A stretch of DNA of 64,000 bases, taken from contig JAMXBD010000114.1 in assembly GCA_024138025.1 (NCBI GenBank), positions 1,798,001 to 1,862,000 of the forward strand, in the 5' to 3' direction. The stretch is from Combretum micranthum (lineage: Eukaryota > Streptophyta > Magnoliopsida > Myrtales > Combretaceae). Under the pieces are notes generated by a model. It was not told where the DNA came from and did not search any database. It saw only the letters and a program-made list of their open reading frames with translations. Both the position numbers and the translations under genes were made by a program. This document shows positions 52,701 to 61,501 of this stretch, piece after piece; position 1 is the stretch's first letter; every line of letters begins with the position of its first letter.

Positions 52701-54577
52701 CTGCCGTTCCTCCTTTCTCTTCTTCCTTTCTATCTTCATTTTATCACGTTCAGACAGAACTGGACCATCTAATTCCTCTTTCTTCTTCTTTGGAATCACA
52801 TCTTCATCCAATCCTTCATTCATTCTAAAGGGTGTCGCAAGACTCCTGACAGTTGGTTTCATTTTTACTAAACCATGTTTCCCGAACCTTTCTGTTATTC
52901 TGCTACACACCTATCACAAATTTCATGAATTATAAGCATAAAAATTATATTCCATCATCACCATGACATGATCTGTTTATTAGTGTTATTTCCATGACTT
53001 TGAAAAGTGTGCTGTCTCCATGTCAGTTGTATGCAATTCTCATATTTATGTTGCTCAGATATCATTCGTGATATTGTTAGGTTTTCATTAAGGATTCAAT
53101 TAAGATCTCTATCTGTATGCATCAGTGAATATCTGAGTGAGATATAAAATCCCCTTCTTGAATCTCTTAATCATTAAATTTATAGATACATTGCTTGATT
53201 CTAGAGGAAGAGAGCATGACCAACAAATGCAAACATTAGTATCCAGCACTATATCTAATTAACTTTGGGATTGTATACACCTGAAAATGAAAGAGAGAAA
53301 GGGAGGGGTGGAGAACAAAGAGGGAAAAATGGCAGAATAAAGAGAGTTCATTCTTAACATAATCATCCCTAGTTCTCTCACAAATAAGAAAATTCAAGCC
53401 TGAACTATAACACTAAGAAACCGCTCAGCCAGGAGCAGTTCAGTGGGCAATTTATGTTGTTATCCTCTTCCATTTGCTTGGTTTTTCAAATAAAGAAATT
53501 TCACAGCATGACATCATTTATTTACTGTAGCAATAATTCAAGTATATGAGAAATGGCAATGAAGGGACATTATACCTATAATTCAGCCAATACCAATTAC
53601 CTCCTCTTGATTAAAAACTATCAGCTTTCTATCTGCCTCTATATTTAGAGAAGAACTAAGACTCTGGGCTCTCACAGTGATCATATAAATTCTTTTGGGG
53701 ACATCAATGTGCAATAATTTGAAGACATAGAACACAAAATTGAGGGCCACTAACTTGAGATAGGAGCACTTAAATCACCAAACATTTATGCACTTCAGTC
53801 TTAATTCTTTCCAAAAATATCATTTTAATAGGGAAGCTTCTCTTGGGCGTATCAGGCAACAATCCCTAACCACAACGCGGTCACAAAACATTTATAAGAC
53901 ACCAATACCAACCTGACATGACACAACAGGATAAACCAAATGTGACATGATCATGATGTCAATTGTTCTGAATTGACATAGATTCTCGTTAATTCGACAA
54001 TACCAAATTCCTAAACTAAATGGTAAAAAAAAAAAAAATTGCATAATTTGCGTTTGCGGTGCAGGCGTCCATTTCACTCCATCCATTCAAATTTATCAAC
54101 AAATTATACATCTCGATAACATATCAATGTTAACATTCCACATAAATCTTATTTGAAAATCAAATAAAATTCAGAACAATGATTCCTACACTATCTATTT
54201 ACTTCAGCTTCACATACACACTGGACCAGACAAAATCAATCGGTCTCGCCAAAGCTTCTCGAATATTCATATCATATAAATTCAACACAAACACAAATAT
54301 GTAACAATCTATCAAAGAAAATACAAATTCATCAAATTAAGTGAAAGGCAAAATCGAATTGTTCTATAACTAACCGTGCGACATTCTTCGAAGTCCGTAA
54401 CGCAATCAGCACCGACGAGAAGCTCACCGATGGCTTCAAAAGCACCTTCTCCATGATACCGAAGTCGAAGTCTTCGTCGGCGAGGACGTTGATGATGTAA
54501 TCGACGATTGGTTGATCCACGTCCTGAATCCTTCGTCCGAGAACATCGTGGACGATCGAACTCGCTACTTCAGTCAT
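30478..54577 (-). CDS. ABCF3: ABCF-type ATPase, GCN20-like (plant ABCF3), 18 exons
   Basis: Soluble tandem-ATPase ABC protein without membrane segments. Family members of the GCN20 type act with GCN1 on ribosomes in GCN2-dependent stress signalling, and the Arabidopsis counterpart is linked to defence. Exons (minus strand): 54577-54375, 52910-52695, 52478-52289, 52162-51954, 51774-51619, 50995-50867, 50779-50678, 50454-50308, 50169-50107, 49780-49734, 49645-49586, 48665-48583, 45813-45719, 44337-44251, 31794-31707, 31526-31441, 30797-30735, 30600-30478. All introns are GT-AG and the phases agree. The total is 2147 nt, one short of 716 codons, because of a frameshift in exon 1. Numbered on 715 residues: Walker A GRNGTGKT 207-214, signature FSGGW 341-345, Walker B LLLLDEPT 361-368, H395; second Walker [10 protein letters not shown] 538-546, LSGGQ 624-628, Walker B ILLDEP 645-650, H678. 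Intron 14 (12.5 kb) holds nested transposons. Confidence 0.93.
30677..30695. repeat. G19 homopolymer inside ABCF3 intron 17
   Basis: Nineteen consecutive G on the plus strand within a 134-bp intron. In the minus-strand transcript it is a C tract that replaces part of the usual polypyrimidine region before exon 18. Length polymorphism is likely. Confidence 0.95.
31950..32852 (-). pseudogene. L1-type LINE, 3' part (decayed ORF2 end)
   Basis: Minus-strand translation shows the zinc-binding reverse-transcriptase tail of plant LINEs. [20 protein letters not shown] is followed by [31 protein letters not shown], then a region with a C...H-type arrangement (SYLF-like [20 protein letters not shown]) and a tail resembling VWKERN. 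Frameshifts and stops break it. It continues the LINE fragment at 43053-43700 across the copia insertion. The 3' end is estimated and no clear poly(A) tail was seen. Confidence 0.6.
33524..35190 (+). pseudogene. Copia B protease and integrase region
   Basis: The 33524-33736 frame has [14 protein letters not shown], an intact copia protease motif. 33972-34384 is the GAG-pre-integrase segment ([20 protein letters not shown]) in two tandem copies. The frame 34414-34695 has the integrase core start ([34 protein letters not shown]). The integrase end follows from 34858, with [20 protein letters not shown]. In-frame stops separate the pieces. Confidence 0.8.
33874..34371 (+). repeat. ~250 bp tandem duplication inside copia B
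   Basis: 33874-34120 and 34121-34371 are adjacent near-identical units. Each runs from a TCTTCARGGARGACGATTGA start to ...CTATCAAAAAATTCCTATCATG. Only a handful of differences (including a 4-base length difference) separate them, so the duplication is younger than most other mutations in the element. It duplicates the GAG-pre-integrase zinc-finger segment. Confidence 0.9.
35642..37008 (+). pseudogene. Copia B reverse transcriptase and RNase H region
   Basis: The frame 35642-35929 encodes [20 protein letters not shown], then [15 protein letters not shown] and [14 protein letters not shown], a canonical copia RT start. Downstream frames show decayed RT. A YVDD-like site near 36190-36210 reads VYVNDIII, so one catalytic Asp is replaced by Asn. 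RNase H is 36511-37008 ([40 protein letters not shown]). At least seven in-frame stops make it non-functional. Confidence 0.8.
37686..39913 (-). pseudogene. Copia A reverse transcriptase and RNase H (interrupted by hAT-like insertion)
   Basis: 39913-39530 encodes [21 protein letters not shown] and [20 protein letters not shown], the copia RT start. The 39301-39023 frame has [13 protein letters not shown], the RT catalytic DD pair, followed by the insertion at 38374-39128. Beyond it the 38495-38187 frame carries [19 protein letters not shown]. 37985-37686 is RNase H ([39 protein letters not shown]). A deletion or frameshift lies next to the insertion. Confidence 0.75.
38374..39128. mobile_element. 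755-bp non-autonomous hAT-like element inside copia A
   Basis: The left end TAGACATAGGCACGGTTT and the inverted right end TAGATATAGGTATGGTTT differ by three transitions. Flanks TCCTTGAG (38366-38373) and TCTTTGAG (39129-39136) are an 8-bp target duplication with one mismatch. Subterminal regions are dense in CGGTTCC / GGAACC words around an AT-rich core. There is no coding capacity. Both termini and the duplication fit the hAT superfamily. Confidence 0.8.
40280..40887 (-). pseudogene. Copia A integrase fragment
   Basis: Minus-strand frames contain [20 protein letters not shown] and [18 protein letters not shown] (40887-40582), then [28 protein letters not shown] (40576-40280). These are the conserved end of the copia integrase core and the following LGY...KGYRCY motif. 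The usual ERKNRH is here EWKNRH. Frames are interrupted, so this is a relic. Confidence 0.75.
41311..42770 (-). pseudogene. Copia A gag and protease region
   Basis: The minus strand shows a partial gag with a nucleic-acid-binding knuckle [14 protein letters not shown] (42059-41802 frame), where the usual final Cys is not seen. The protease core follows, with [19 protein letters not shown] (41817-41311 frame). The expected protease motif is VDSGATDHM, so the Ser after the catalytic Asp has become Ala. Frames shift between the two parts. Confidence 0.7.
43053..43700 (-). pseudogene. L1-type LINE, 5' part (decayed reverse transcriptase)
   Basis: The minus strand encodes a late reverse-transcriptase region. 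One frame reads [17 protein letters not shown]. The open frame at 43165-43362 reads [20 protein letters not shown], then [10 protein letters not shown], then [13 protein letters not shown], matching the usual YWSS-FLW-PK-GGLG order of plant L1 elements. Several stops lie between these pieces. The element is 5' truncated (upstream end uncertain) and is split from its 3' part by copia element A at the AAAGG target site. Confidence 0.65.
44251..45813 (-). CDS. ABCF3: ABCF3 exons 13-14: second Walker A
   Basis: Exon 13 (45813-45719) encodes [20 protein letters not shown], the second nucleotide-binding P-loop. Exon 14 (44337-44251) encodes [20 protein letters not shown] and ends at MRCFP, followed by the donor GTAAGTT. 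This donor opens the 12.5-kb intron 14, and the next exon resumes without phase loss. The Gln of SQHHVDGL is the expected Q-loop residue. Confidence 0.93.
44700..44828 (+). mobile_element. tRNA-derived SINE in ABCF3 intron 13
   Basis: TGGCTTAGTAGC at 44712-44723 fits a Pol III A box, and GGTTCAATTC at 44755-44764 fits a B box. About 50 bp later the element ends in a run of 16 A (44813-44828). This order and the ~125-bp length suit a plant SINE. It lies antisense to the host gene. Target duplications were not resolved. Confidence 0.5.
45814..48582. other. ABCF3 intron 12 (2.8 kb)
   Basis: Non-coding. It contains the hAT-like element at 47089-47478, a T-rich tract at 46122-46152 and GGTTCA/TGAACC-type words at 46150-46740 that may mark another eroded DNA element. 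No other gene is seen on either strand. Confidence 0.5.
47089..47478. mobile_element. Possible non-autonomous hAT-like element in ABCF3 intron 12
   Basis: The left GGAGTTGCAAACAAGCTAAG resembles the inverted right end TAGGTTGTAAATGAGCTGAG. Both subterminal regions are full of GAGCTCGA / TCGAGCTC words, with an AT-rich core. This resembles a common class of plant hAT derivatives. No matching 8-bp target duplication was found, so the ends are approximate. Confidence 0.5.
48583..50454 (-). CDS. ABCF3: ABCF3 exons 8-12: interdomain linker and start of second ATPase domain
   Basis: Exon 8 (50454-50308) and exon 9 (50169-50107) encode the ABCF linker, a charged helical hairpin ([40 protein letters not shown]). 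In this family the linker lies between the two ATPase domains and contacts the ribosome. Exon 10 (49780-49734) and exon 11 (49645-49586) are short and carry [10 protein letters not shown] and [14 protein letters not shown]. Exon 12 (48665-48583) has [16 protein letters not shown]. The codons split at exons 10/11, 11/12 and 12/13 rebuild Asp, Ser and Met, which supports the splice choices. Confidence 0.9.
48908..49150. repeat. T26 tract followed by G/T-rich block in ABCF3 intron 11
   Basis: Twenty-six T (48908-48933) are followed by about 110 bp of almost pure G and T, with G-runs of 5, 6, 3 and 4 and many GTGGGT words. A less skewed G/T-rich stretch continues to about 49150. The plus strand could form G-quadruplexes; in the host transcript (minus) it is C/A-rich followed by a poly(A)-like tract. 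Frames through it are low complexity and are not genes. Confidence 0.85.
50678..52162 (-). CDS. ABCF3: ABCF3 exons 4-7: first ATPase domain
   Basis: Exon 4 (52162-51954) has Walker A GRNGTGKT. Exon 5 (51774-51619) holds the variable arm ([18 protein letters not shown]). Exon 6 (50995-50867) has the ABC signature as FSGGWRMR and Walker B ending in DEPT. Exon 7 (50779-50678) completes NHLD and carries the switch His in VVSHAREF. The split of Walker B between exons 6 and 7 is exact and in phase. Catalytic residues (Lys of Walker A, Glu of Walker B, switch His) are all present, so the domain looks competent for ATP hydrolysis. Confidence 0.93.
52289..52910 (-). CDS. ABCF3: ABCF3 exons 2-3: N-terminal region
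   Basis: Exon 2 (52910-52695, 72 codons) is rich in Lys and Glu. It contains [20 protein letters not shown] and a highly charged segment around [17 protein letters not shown] that should form a helical, ribosome- or partner-facing extension typical of the GCN20 group. Exon 3 (52478-52289) carries [19 protein letters not shown], the start of the first nucleotide-binding domain, and ends in the first base of a Gly codon (phase 1). The intron between them is 216 bp. Confidence 0.92.
54375..54577 (-). CDS. ABCF3: ABCF3 exon 1 with apparent 1-base deletion
   Basis: The start codon (54577-54575) opens MTEVASS, as expected for plant ABCF3. The family-like frame runs to DEDFDFG and is then lost. It resumes one frame over as [13 protein letters not shown] and continues to the GT donor at 54374-54373. 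The break lies at about 54457-54458, where a single base appears to be missing. Read as given, the frame leaves the family sequence there and runs past the donor to a stop at about 54332. No in-frame Met lies soon after the break; the next are in exon 2, which would cost roughly the first 90 residues. Either this allele is impaired or the base was lost in sequencing. Confidence 0.85.
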
Positions 54578-54696
54578 TTTTTCTTTTTTCCCTCTTCTCT
54601 ACTCTCTCTACTCTCTCCCTCTCTTCTTCTTCTTCTTCTTCTTACTGGGGAGAGAATTTGGAAGTAGGGACGGAACAGCTGAAGCAAAGTTTGTGC

Positions 54697-54703
54697 TATA
54701 TAA
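54697..54703 (-). promoter_or_regulatory. Candidate TATA box of ABCF3
   Basis: TTATATA on the minus strand, about 120 bp upstream of the ABCF3 start codon. It is followed by a GA-rich leader, the complement of the CTT-repeat tract at 54622-54642. Position and composition are reasonable, but nothing else supports it. Confidence 0.35.
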
Positions 54704-54750
54704 CAGCAGGAGGCGGCGTCGTTACTTGCGAATTCCGATACTGTTTTTCC

Positions 54751-54775
54751 TTTTTTTTTTTTTTTTTTTTTTTTT
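54751..54775. repeat. T25 homopolymer upstream of ABCF3
   Basis: A run of 25 T on the plus strand, which is an A tract upstream of the promoter-like region in gene orientation. Such tracts can exclude nucleosomes; that role is inference. Confidence 0.95.
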
Positions 54776-55386
54776 GAAGAGTGAATGAGATATAAGATAA
54801 GTCCCATTTAAAAAATTAGAAGTATAAAAAATTGAATCATAGCAGAAATTAATTATATTATAATATATGTGACAAAAAAAAAATGAACAAACAAATTATT
54901 ATTGGTTTGCTCAATTGAAATATGCAAAAAAAAAATAAATTCTCATATATAAAATATATAATAACATCTTCCTATCAAACCCAATACAACCCAAACCCTG
55001 AAAAAATTACTATTGTGGGCTTATTTGATATTTGTTTTGATTTCGTTTTCAAATCGAACTAATGTTGAATTAATATTAAAGTGATACAAATATGATATCG
55101 GTAAAAATTTGATAATTTTATTCATAAGCTGATCAAATTAAATTGATACTAATTCGATAACGATAAGTTGCTGATACATAATACAAATAAAAATTCGACA
55201 ATCCAAACAGTCACTTGTAGTAGTAAGCTGGATATTTCAACAAGCGTATAAATTAAATTAGTTCACAACCATACATCACAAAGAGCAAACCAATATATCA
55301 TTGGTAAATGTTATTACAAACTATTAGGATGATTTTCAAAAATTTTGAATCATGGAATCCATAAACACCGACATCGCATTAGTAAA

Positions 55387-55661
55387 GAATAAATTGTATC
55401 AAAAGGTATCAAGGTTTGGGGATAAGTTTATTTAAGATATCAAAATTTTGATTAGTTAAAAAGAGTTATCAACGTTTCAGGTAAATTCACGTAAGATATC
55501 AACATCTCCAATAATTAAAAAAATGAATTAACATTTCATAAAGTGATCATGAAAAATTAATTGAACATGAAATGTTTATGCCTCTCTTTAACCACTCCTA
55601 ATGTTAATACATTAAATAAACTTACTCTTAAATATTGATATATTCTAGTCTAATTCACCTC
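55387..55661. mobile_element. Decayed second copy of the 16.4-kb MITE family
   Basis: The left GAATAAATTGTATCAAAAGG...GGGGATAAGT and inverted right GAGGTGAATTAGACTAGAA...GAGTAAGT resemble the ends of the element at 16421-16719 in order and spacing. The flanks ATTAGTAAA (55378-55386) and ATTAATAAA (55662-55670) are a 9-bp target duplication with one change. It is more diverged than the first copy, so it is probably older. Confidence 0.7.
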
Positions 55662-56847
55662 ATTAATAAAGTTGGAAAACATTACTAAAAAACATAACGA
55701 TCACCTATGATACAAAAGGAAAACTTCAAAGTATCCTAAAGCTTAATATTCAAATGATGGTGTAATAATCTTAGTCCATCTTTGATAATACAGCTGCCCT
55801 CTATAACTGATCGACTAGATCATTATAGCTACAAATACTTACCTACTAAAATTTTTGTAGCTAATGAACATTCTCATACTCACATCTTTCTCCTTGCGAA
55901 CAATCCTTAAGACGAAACATTCGGACATATAATCCTATTAACACGCAATTCCTACAATAGATCTTTTAACTTAATAGAATGGTAAGAAGCTCTAATGCGG
56001 AAGTTACTCTTGACACATAGTGAATCTTCTCTATCATAGGCTTGACATAATTTTACTAAACAGGTCTTGTTTTCTCAATCTATGATTCTTGCCAGCATTT
56101 GGACTTCTGTCTTTAGTTACTACAATAGATGCTTAACATCCTCTTCCTTAAACTCCTTCTATAATAACTTGCTCAATAAATGCTCTGCAAGTTTAAAACG
56201 AAACTCGTCTTCCCTGAAATATCTAAAATCTAAAACTATATAACAATATCAACTAATTTATTCCCAAAACTAAATCAAACTCAAATATAAAAGCACAATC
56301 ATATCAGTGGGCATATATCTACCCTATAAAGTTTGAAAACATATCATATAACATTTCTTCAGATAAGTCTAAATGCATATAATCAAAGGGTAGCATATGA
56401 CCCCTAGGATAGTAGGCAACTGAAAAAAGCAAATGAATAAATAAATAACTATAAAATTAAGTTAGGTCATACACTCAAATTATGGGTTTGTAACTCCCTA
56501 AAGTGGTAGGTAATAGATCAAAATAGTGTAAATTTTTAATTTTTTTTCATTTTATTTTAACATTTTTATTGTTTAATTTAGTTAATATATTTAGTATAAA
56601 ATTAAAATTAAAATAGTATACTAATATTGATGTGGTGAAGATGTGGATATAACACATCAGCATTTGTGTCACATCAATAGTAATGTTGATAAATCCAATG
56701 ATGTAATTGTTATGAATCCAATATTGTAATCGTGGTATTTTAAAATTATGAGAAGTCATGTATTTTAGAACGTTTGTAGGAATGCTTAATGTTTTTGCCC
56801 TATTAAAAGATCTTACTATTAACCCTACAATGAATTATATGTCTATA

Positions 56848-57662
56848 CAAAGATGCAATCGGGTCGACCATTATAGGGCTTCCAACCTATCTGATCAGGT
56901 AAAAACCCTATAGGGTTCAACTCTATAGAGTTTTAGGATAGGGTTTGGATATGAAATAAAAACTCTATAAGATTATAGGGTCATGTTTGAATACTATAAA
57001 GTATCTTATGGATACCCAACCTCATAATAAAATTGAAAAAATAAAAAATAAAAACATTTATAAAAGTGATGGCTCTCTCTGTGATGGCTTTAAGTAGTAT
57101 TTAAGAGTTGAATTGGTGTGTGAATGAGAACTATTTCATCTATTTATTTATTGTTTATTTAAAACTACATGAATCTAAATTGTGGAAAAAACATAGACAC
57201 AATGATATCATAAATATATAATTTGATCGATGAAAAAAAAAAAGAAAGGAAAAACACAAACCCTATAGGGTTCAACCCGTCTCAATCATTTGCTTTTTAT
57301 TTAGATTAATATGTCAACTTTGATGCCTATTTCTTCATTTATTTTTCAATTTTGCATATAATGTATGAAGTCATTTAGTTTGTAACCTTATAATTCTTTT
57401 TAAATCATTTATATCATTATTGATTAAGCTTCTTCAATTTATTAAATATTATTACAATTTGAAAATAAATTGGGAAAGAAAAATGGAGAATTGAAAAAAA
57501 GGGGAGGGTTTTGAGTTACTAAGCAAAACCTATAGGGCAGGTTTTGATATAGTATGAAAACCCTATAAGACTATAGGATTGGGTTTAATATTCCCTATGG
57601 GATAGCAAGTCAGGTTTCAAGTTTATACAATATGTCCAAAACCCGACCAATTTACATCTCTA
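56848..57662. mobile_element. 815-bp non-autonomous hAT-like element
   Basis: A perfect 8-bp target duplication TGTCTATA flanks it (56840-56847 and 57663-57670). The left end CAAAGATGCAATCGGGTCG and the inverted right end TAGAGATGTAAATTGGTCGG are imperfect inverted repeats. Subterminal regions contain repeated CCCTATAGGG / ACCCTATA palindromic words on both sides. There is no coding capacity. The features fit a hAT derivative. Confidence 0.8.
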
Positions 57663-58666
57663 TGTCTATATGCCACCTGCAGAGCTTTCCTTTACCTCGT
57701 GTTTTGGCAACTTTATGAAAAGTAGAAATGGGTAGAAAATAATAAAAGAGAAGAAAAAGGTAAAAATATAATGAAATGGTATCTTTGGTTTGTAGTTTGA
57801 AAGGAATAAAAAAGAATGGAGTTACCATTGATAAAATCACTCTCATTTCATTTTTATGAAAAACTATTAAAAAGGAAAATTTTGCAATGGTCTTTTTTTA
57901 TCATTTTCAACCCATTTCTCGCCAATCTTGGAGAGAGAGAAAAAAAAAAGAACTAAAGAGCGGAAAATGATTTCTTCTATTTTCTACACTTTATACTTAA
58001 ATTACCAATCTTTTTTTCCATCCACTTCTTTTTTTTTCCTCCTCTCGTTTTCACAGGTTCATCGCATTTCCCCCTCAAACATTAATTTTAAAGACTTCTA
58101 AGCCATGAATTAATATCCTTATTTGTTTAATAAATCAAAGAACCTACACACTAGAGATTACGTAATTACTACCTTGAATTAAGTTAATTCTTAGTATTGA
58201 GTTTCAAGATTACATAATTGAGCTAAAACGGATGACTTAAAGTCTATAAGAATTGAAAACGAATCCCTAACTTCTCTTATCCCATTATTAAAGGAGGGAG
58301 AGGGATAATTTGTCATTCTAACTTTTATGTTTCCAAAATATGCTCAAATAATATCTTTTCTCAACCTTTTTTTTTTCCTATTTGAGTCCTTAAGGTTCAA
58401 TAAATCTTAGAAAATTGAACATTTTTTATATTGTTTACTTTTCTATGTTTTTTGACAATGATTGGAAGTGATTCGTCTATATAATTATTTTAAATAAATA
58501 ATATAAGAAATAGGTATTAATTAAATAAAATAGTAAAAATATAAAATTAGGACAAATTTAAAAATTAACAAACATGGTGCAAGGATGCTTAAAAAGCACA
58601 TATAGTAAGACATGCTCCTCACCTAATTCTAAAACCCTCAAAATACGATTTGTATGAAATTATTTT

Positions 58667-59110
58667 GTCACGCCTTGAATAGGATTAAGGCGTATTTAAT
58701 TTTGTCACATATAACACTTAGTCGTTATATGCTAAGACTATCCTAAATTATTTGTTTATCATAATCATTTGCAAACCAATTTTACATTTTGAAGTCATAT
58801 AATGATTTTTTTGAAAATAAGTAGTGAAAAAATAATAAAGTATCAAAAAATAGATAATTATCAATATAAAGGATTTTGCAACCATGGGCACAAATCCAAC
58901 ACTTAAAAGAAAATACAAGTTTGAAAGAGTAGTTATAACTTTTACTTAAGAAAAACACATAATCCAACATTCCTAACTACTCCGCTCATCAAGCTCTTAT
59001 TGATCCGTCAAACTTAAGATCGTATAAGCATCAACGTCGAATTCATTAACACCTGAAAAAAGAAAGGAATGAGTCAAAACTCAGTACATAGTTGATAAGT
59101 CTTTATTAAT
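58667..59110 (-). repeat. LTR-like fragment starting TGTCACGCC
   Basis: It starts TGTCACGCCTTGAATAGG and about 390 bp later shows AACACCTGAAAAAAG and GAGTCAAAACTCAGTA. On the minus strand this matches the layout of long plant Ty3/gypsy LTRs near their 3' part. The same first nine bases open the sequence at 62595. The other boundary is unknown. Confidence 0.35.
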
Positions 59111-60654
59111 CTATTATATTCATGGGAAACCATGCTTGATATGATTCACTTTTAGTAAAATTCCTATGAATTGGTGCTTTATGGCAATAATGTTGTTTTT
59201 TAGCTCTATAATCAAGAAAAGAAAAAATAAAGTGATTTGAATTAGATTTAGAGTAAAACAAGAATAACAATTTAAGACAAACTCAATTGCAACTTACAAA
59301 GATCTTCATCAAGGGCAAGAAACAAAGCAAAAAATGCAAAATCACACCTTCAACCACGCTCTTGATTATGCTCGCAATTTACACTTAGACAACAGCGCCT
59401 TGCATTCCATGATACAACTTTAATCACACCTAAGAATCGCTTCTATTGTCTAAATTGAGCAAAAAATCGAGCCTCTAAAGAGAAGACCCATCCTCTATCG
59501 CTGCCAAGATTTAAGCTCGTGATTCTAGCCATGAAAGTGACCCTATTCGTCTTGTCATAAAAAAGTAACCCTGCTTTACTGTCACAAGCATGAAAATAAG
59601 GACAAAATTTGTTATAAAGAATCCATCACATTAGCGAATAAAATCTCCATGATTTATGTGTCTTGTCACTGTAATTAGACATGCAATAACATATTGTACC
59701 ATATGTAACAAATTTACTAACGTAAAATAGAGTAGAGATAGAAGATTCCTAGTGAAAAGAATTCTTCTTTTGCAAAGGAATTGAAGTTTTTTAAGTAAAC
59801 TCGTATCAAACTCGACGTTTGTTTTCGTCAGATCTGTATGATTAATTTGTAATATTCAACTTTCATCTATTATTATTTCTCTTGAACCTATGTTTAATGT
59901 TTAAATCGATGGGAAAATAATCATCATAATTTAAGGTTTGTAAAACCAATACCTGATTTATGTGATTTCAATGTGTTTTAATTGAATATCGACTGGGTAT
60001 TTATAATTAGTAGCTCAAACTTAACTTCATGGGTCTAAATGTATGGTGTACCTTTTATATTCATGTTTGATTCAACTTAATAGATATAGACTGCTAATGA
60101 AGTTGCTCACAATCACCTAGAGATAGAGATGTTGAAAGTTTCTATCACTTGGTTTTAAATTCATTAAGATGGGTAATGATTCATAATCCTTATACATATC
60201 TAGGTCGCTAATAACTTAAGGAGAGATTTTGTTGGTCTAACCTAGATATAGAGTCATAGCCATTGAGAAAGGCTTTAGCTTAGCTTAAGAAGTTACATGA
60301 TAAGGACTTGGTAAAGCAAATTCTAAGATCTGTCTTGCATTAACAAAATTATCCTGCGTATTTACCTTGAAAACACATATATAATTAGTTTTAACTTTAG
60401 CTTAGTTTTTTACTCTATACCATGTTCTTCTAATTTTTTTTTCTATCTAGATAATAGATAAAAAGTGAATAAGGTAGATGCTAGCGATTTCTAAGGAATA
60501 TGATAACATTTTCTATGCTACTTCTGTAGGTGTGCTTGCCTATGTGGTGAATGTAACCAAAGTTGAATATAACTTATTTGTATTTTTATAAATTTTTGAA
60601 AAACTTCAACTTCATATTATGTTTTTAAACTCAAAAACCACCTCCAAGTTTTTC
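59110..60654 (+). repeat. Region including the probable 5' LTR of the Athila-like element
   Basis: Non-coding DNA directly upstream of a decayed primer-binding site. The 5' LTR of the Athila remnant should end near 60640-60650 (before TTTTTCTAGTG). I could not place its start. A GTGATGAATG-like leader pattern is not evident. No other gene is seen. Confidence 0.3.
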
Positions 60655-60672
60655 TAGTGCTGTTACCAGGAG
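60655..60672 (+). other. Decayed tRNA-Asp-type primer-binding site of the Athila element
   Basis: TAGTGCTGTTACCAGGAG resembles the Athila/Tat-type site TGGCGCCGTTGCCGGGGA. Most of the differences are C to T or G to A changes, the pattern left by deamination of methylated cytosine. Its position about 340 bp before the first gag-like frame is as expected. Confidence 0.5.
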
Positions 60673-61501
60673 TCGACATTGGATTCATTTTAAATGAAGT
60701 TAAAGAAAGCGCTACCTAAAAGCTTTGACTCTATTAATCTAGCCGATCCTGCATAATATCTCTTTTAACTAGTGTAGTTTTGCTTGTTTCTATTTGATCT
60801 ACATTTTTTGTTGTTGTTTTTGTTATTTGTAGTTAAGAATAGGGAGTGATATCCAAAGAATAATCCAAGAAACCGAGGAACTATCAATGAAAAGTCATGG
60901 ATGTGCAAGAGGGAGATCTTATTCATTCTGTCAAGCTCCCAGTGAAAACCTTTTTTGGCACGATTGACCAAAATTTTCTGTCAACTTAACCTAAAGTGCG
61001 CTGGAACTATCAGTGGAATTGGAGTCCATATCACCCGTATCAAAATTTGCAACAAGGATATTCTTACTCTGGATATCAACAAAAGAAATCATGCATGGAG
61101 AAGTTATTTTTATCATTCATAAAAAATTATAAGGTTTGTTATCAACAAACTGAAATGGTGATGCAGAGCCATGCCAATTCTCTCAAGGACTTAGGAAGTT
61201 CAGTTAAACAATCTTATTGAAATGATTAAGGAGATTGAGAAGCGGGAAACAACTGCAAAACCTAGAAGAAGAAAAGAAAACTGAAGAGAAATAAAAGGAA
61301 GTTTTTAAGATAGAGAACAAGCCGAGGTACAAGAAGCAGTTTAGAGATAAGAGATGAGGAGAGAGGGGTGGGAATGAAGTAATTAAGGAACCAAAAGGAG
61401 AAGAATGAAGGGATACACCCCCTGTTAAGCCTTATAAACTATCACTTCCTTATCCAACTAAGGCTAAAAGAAGGAGAAATGAAGAGTAGGTCAACAAATT
61501 T

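Larger units (their letters stand above)
54800..58660. other. Intergenic region upstream of ABCF3
   Basis: No gene is supported. It contains two DNA elements listed separately (55387-55661 and 56848-57662). CT-rich and A-rich low-complexity tracts occur at 57890-57960 and 58010-58050. The short minus-strand open frames (56547-56759, 57652-57846) have no recognisable content. Confidence 0.5.
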
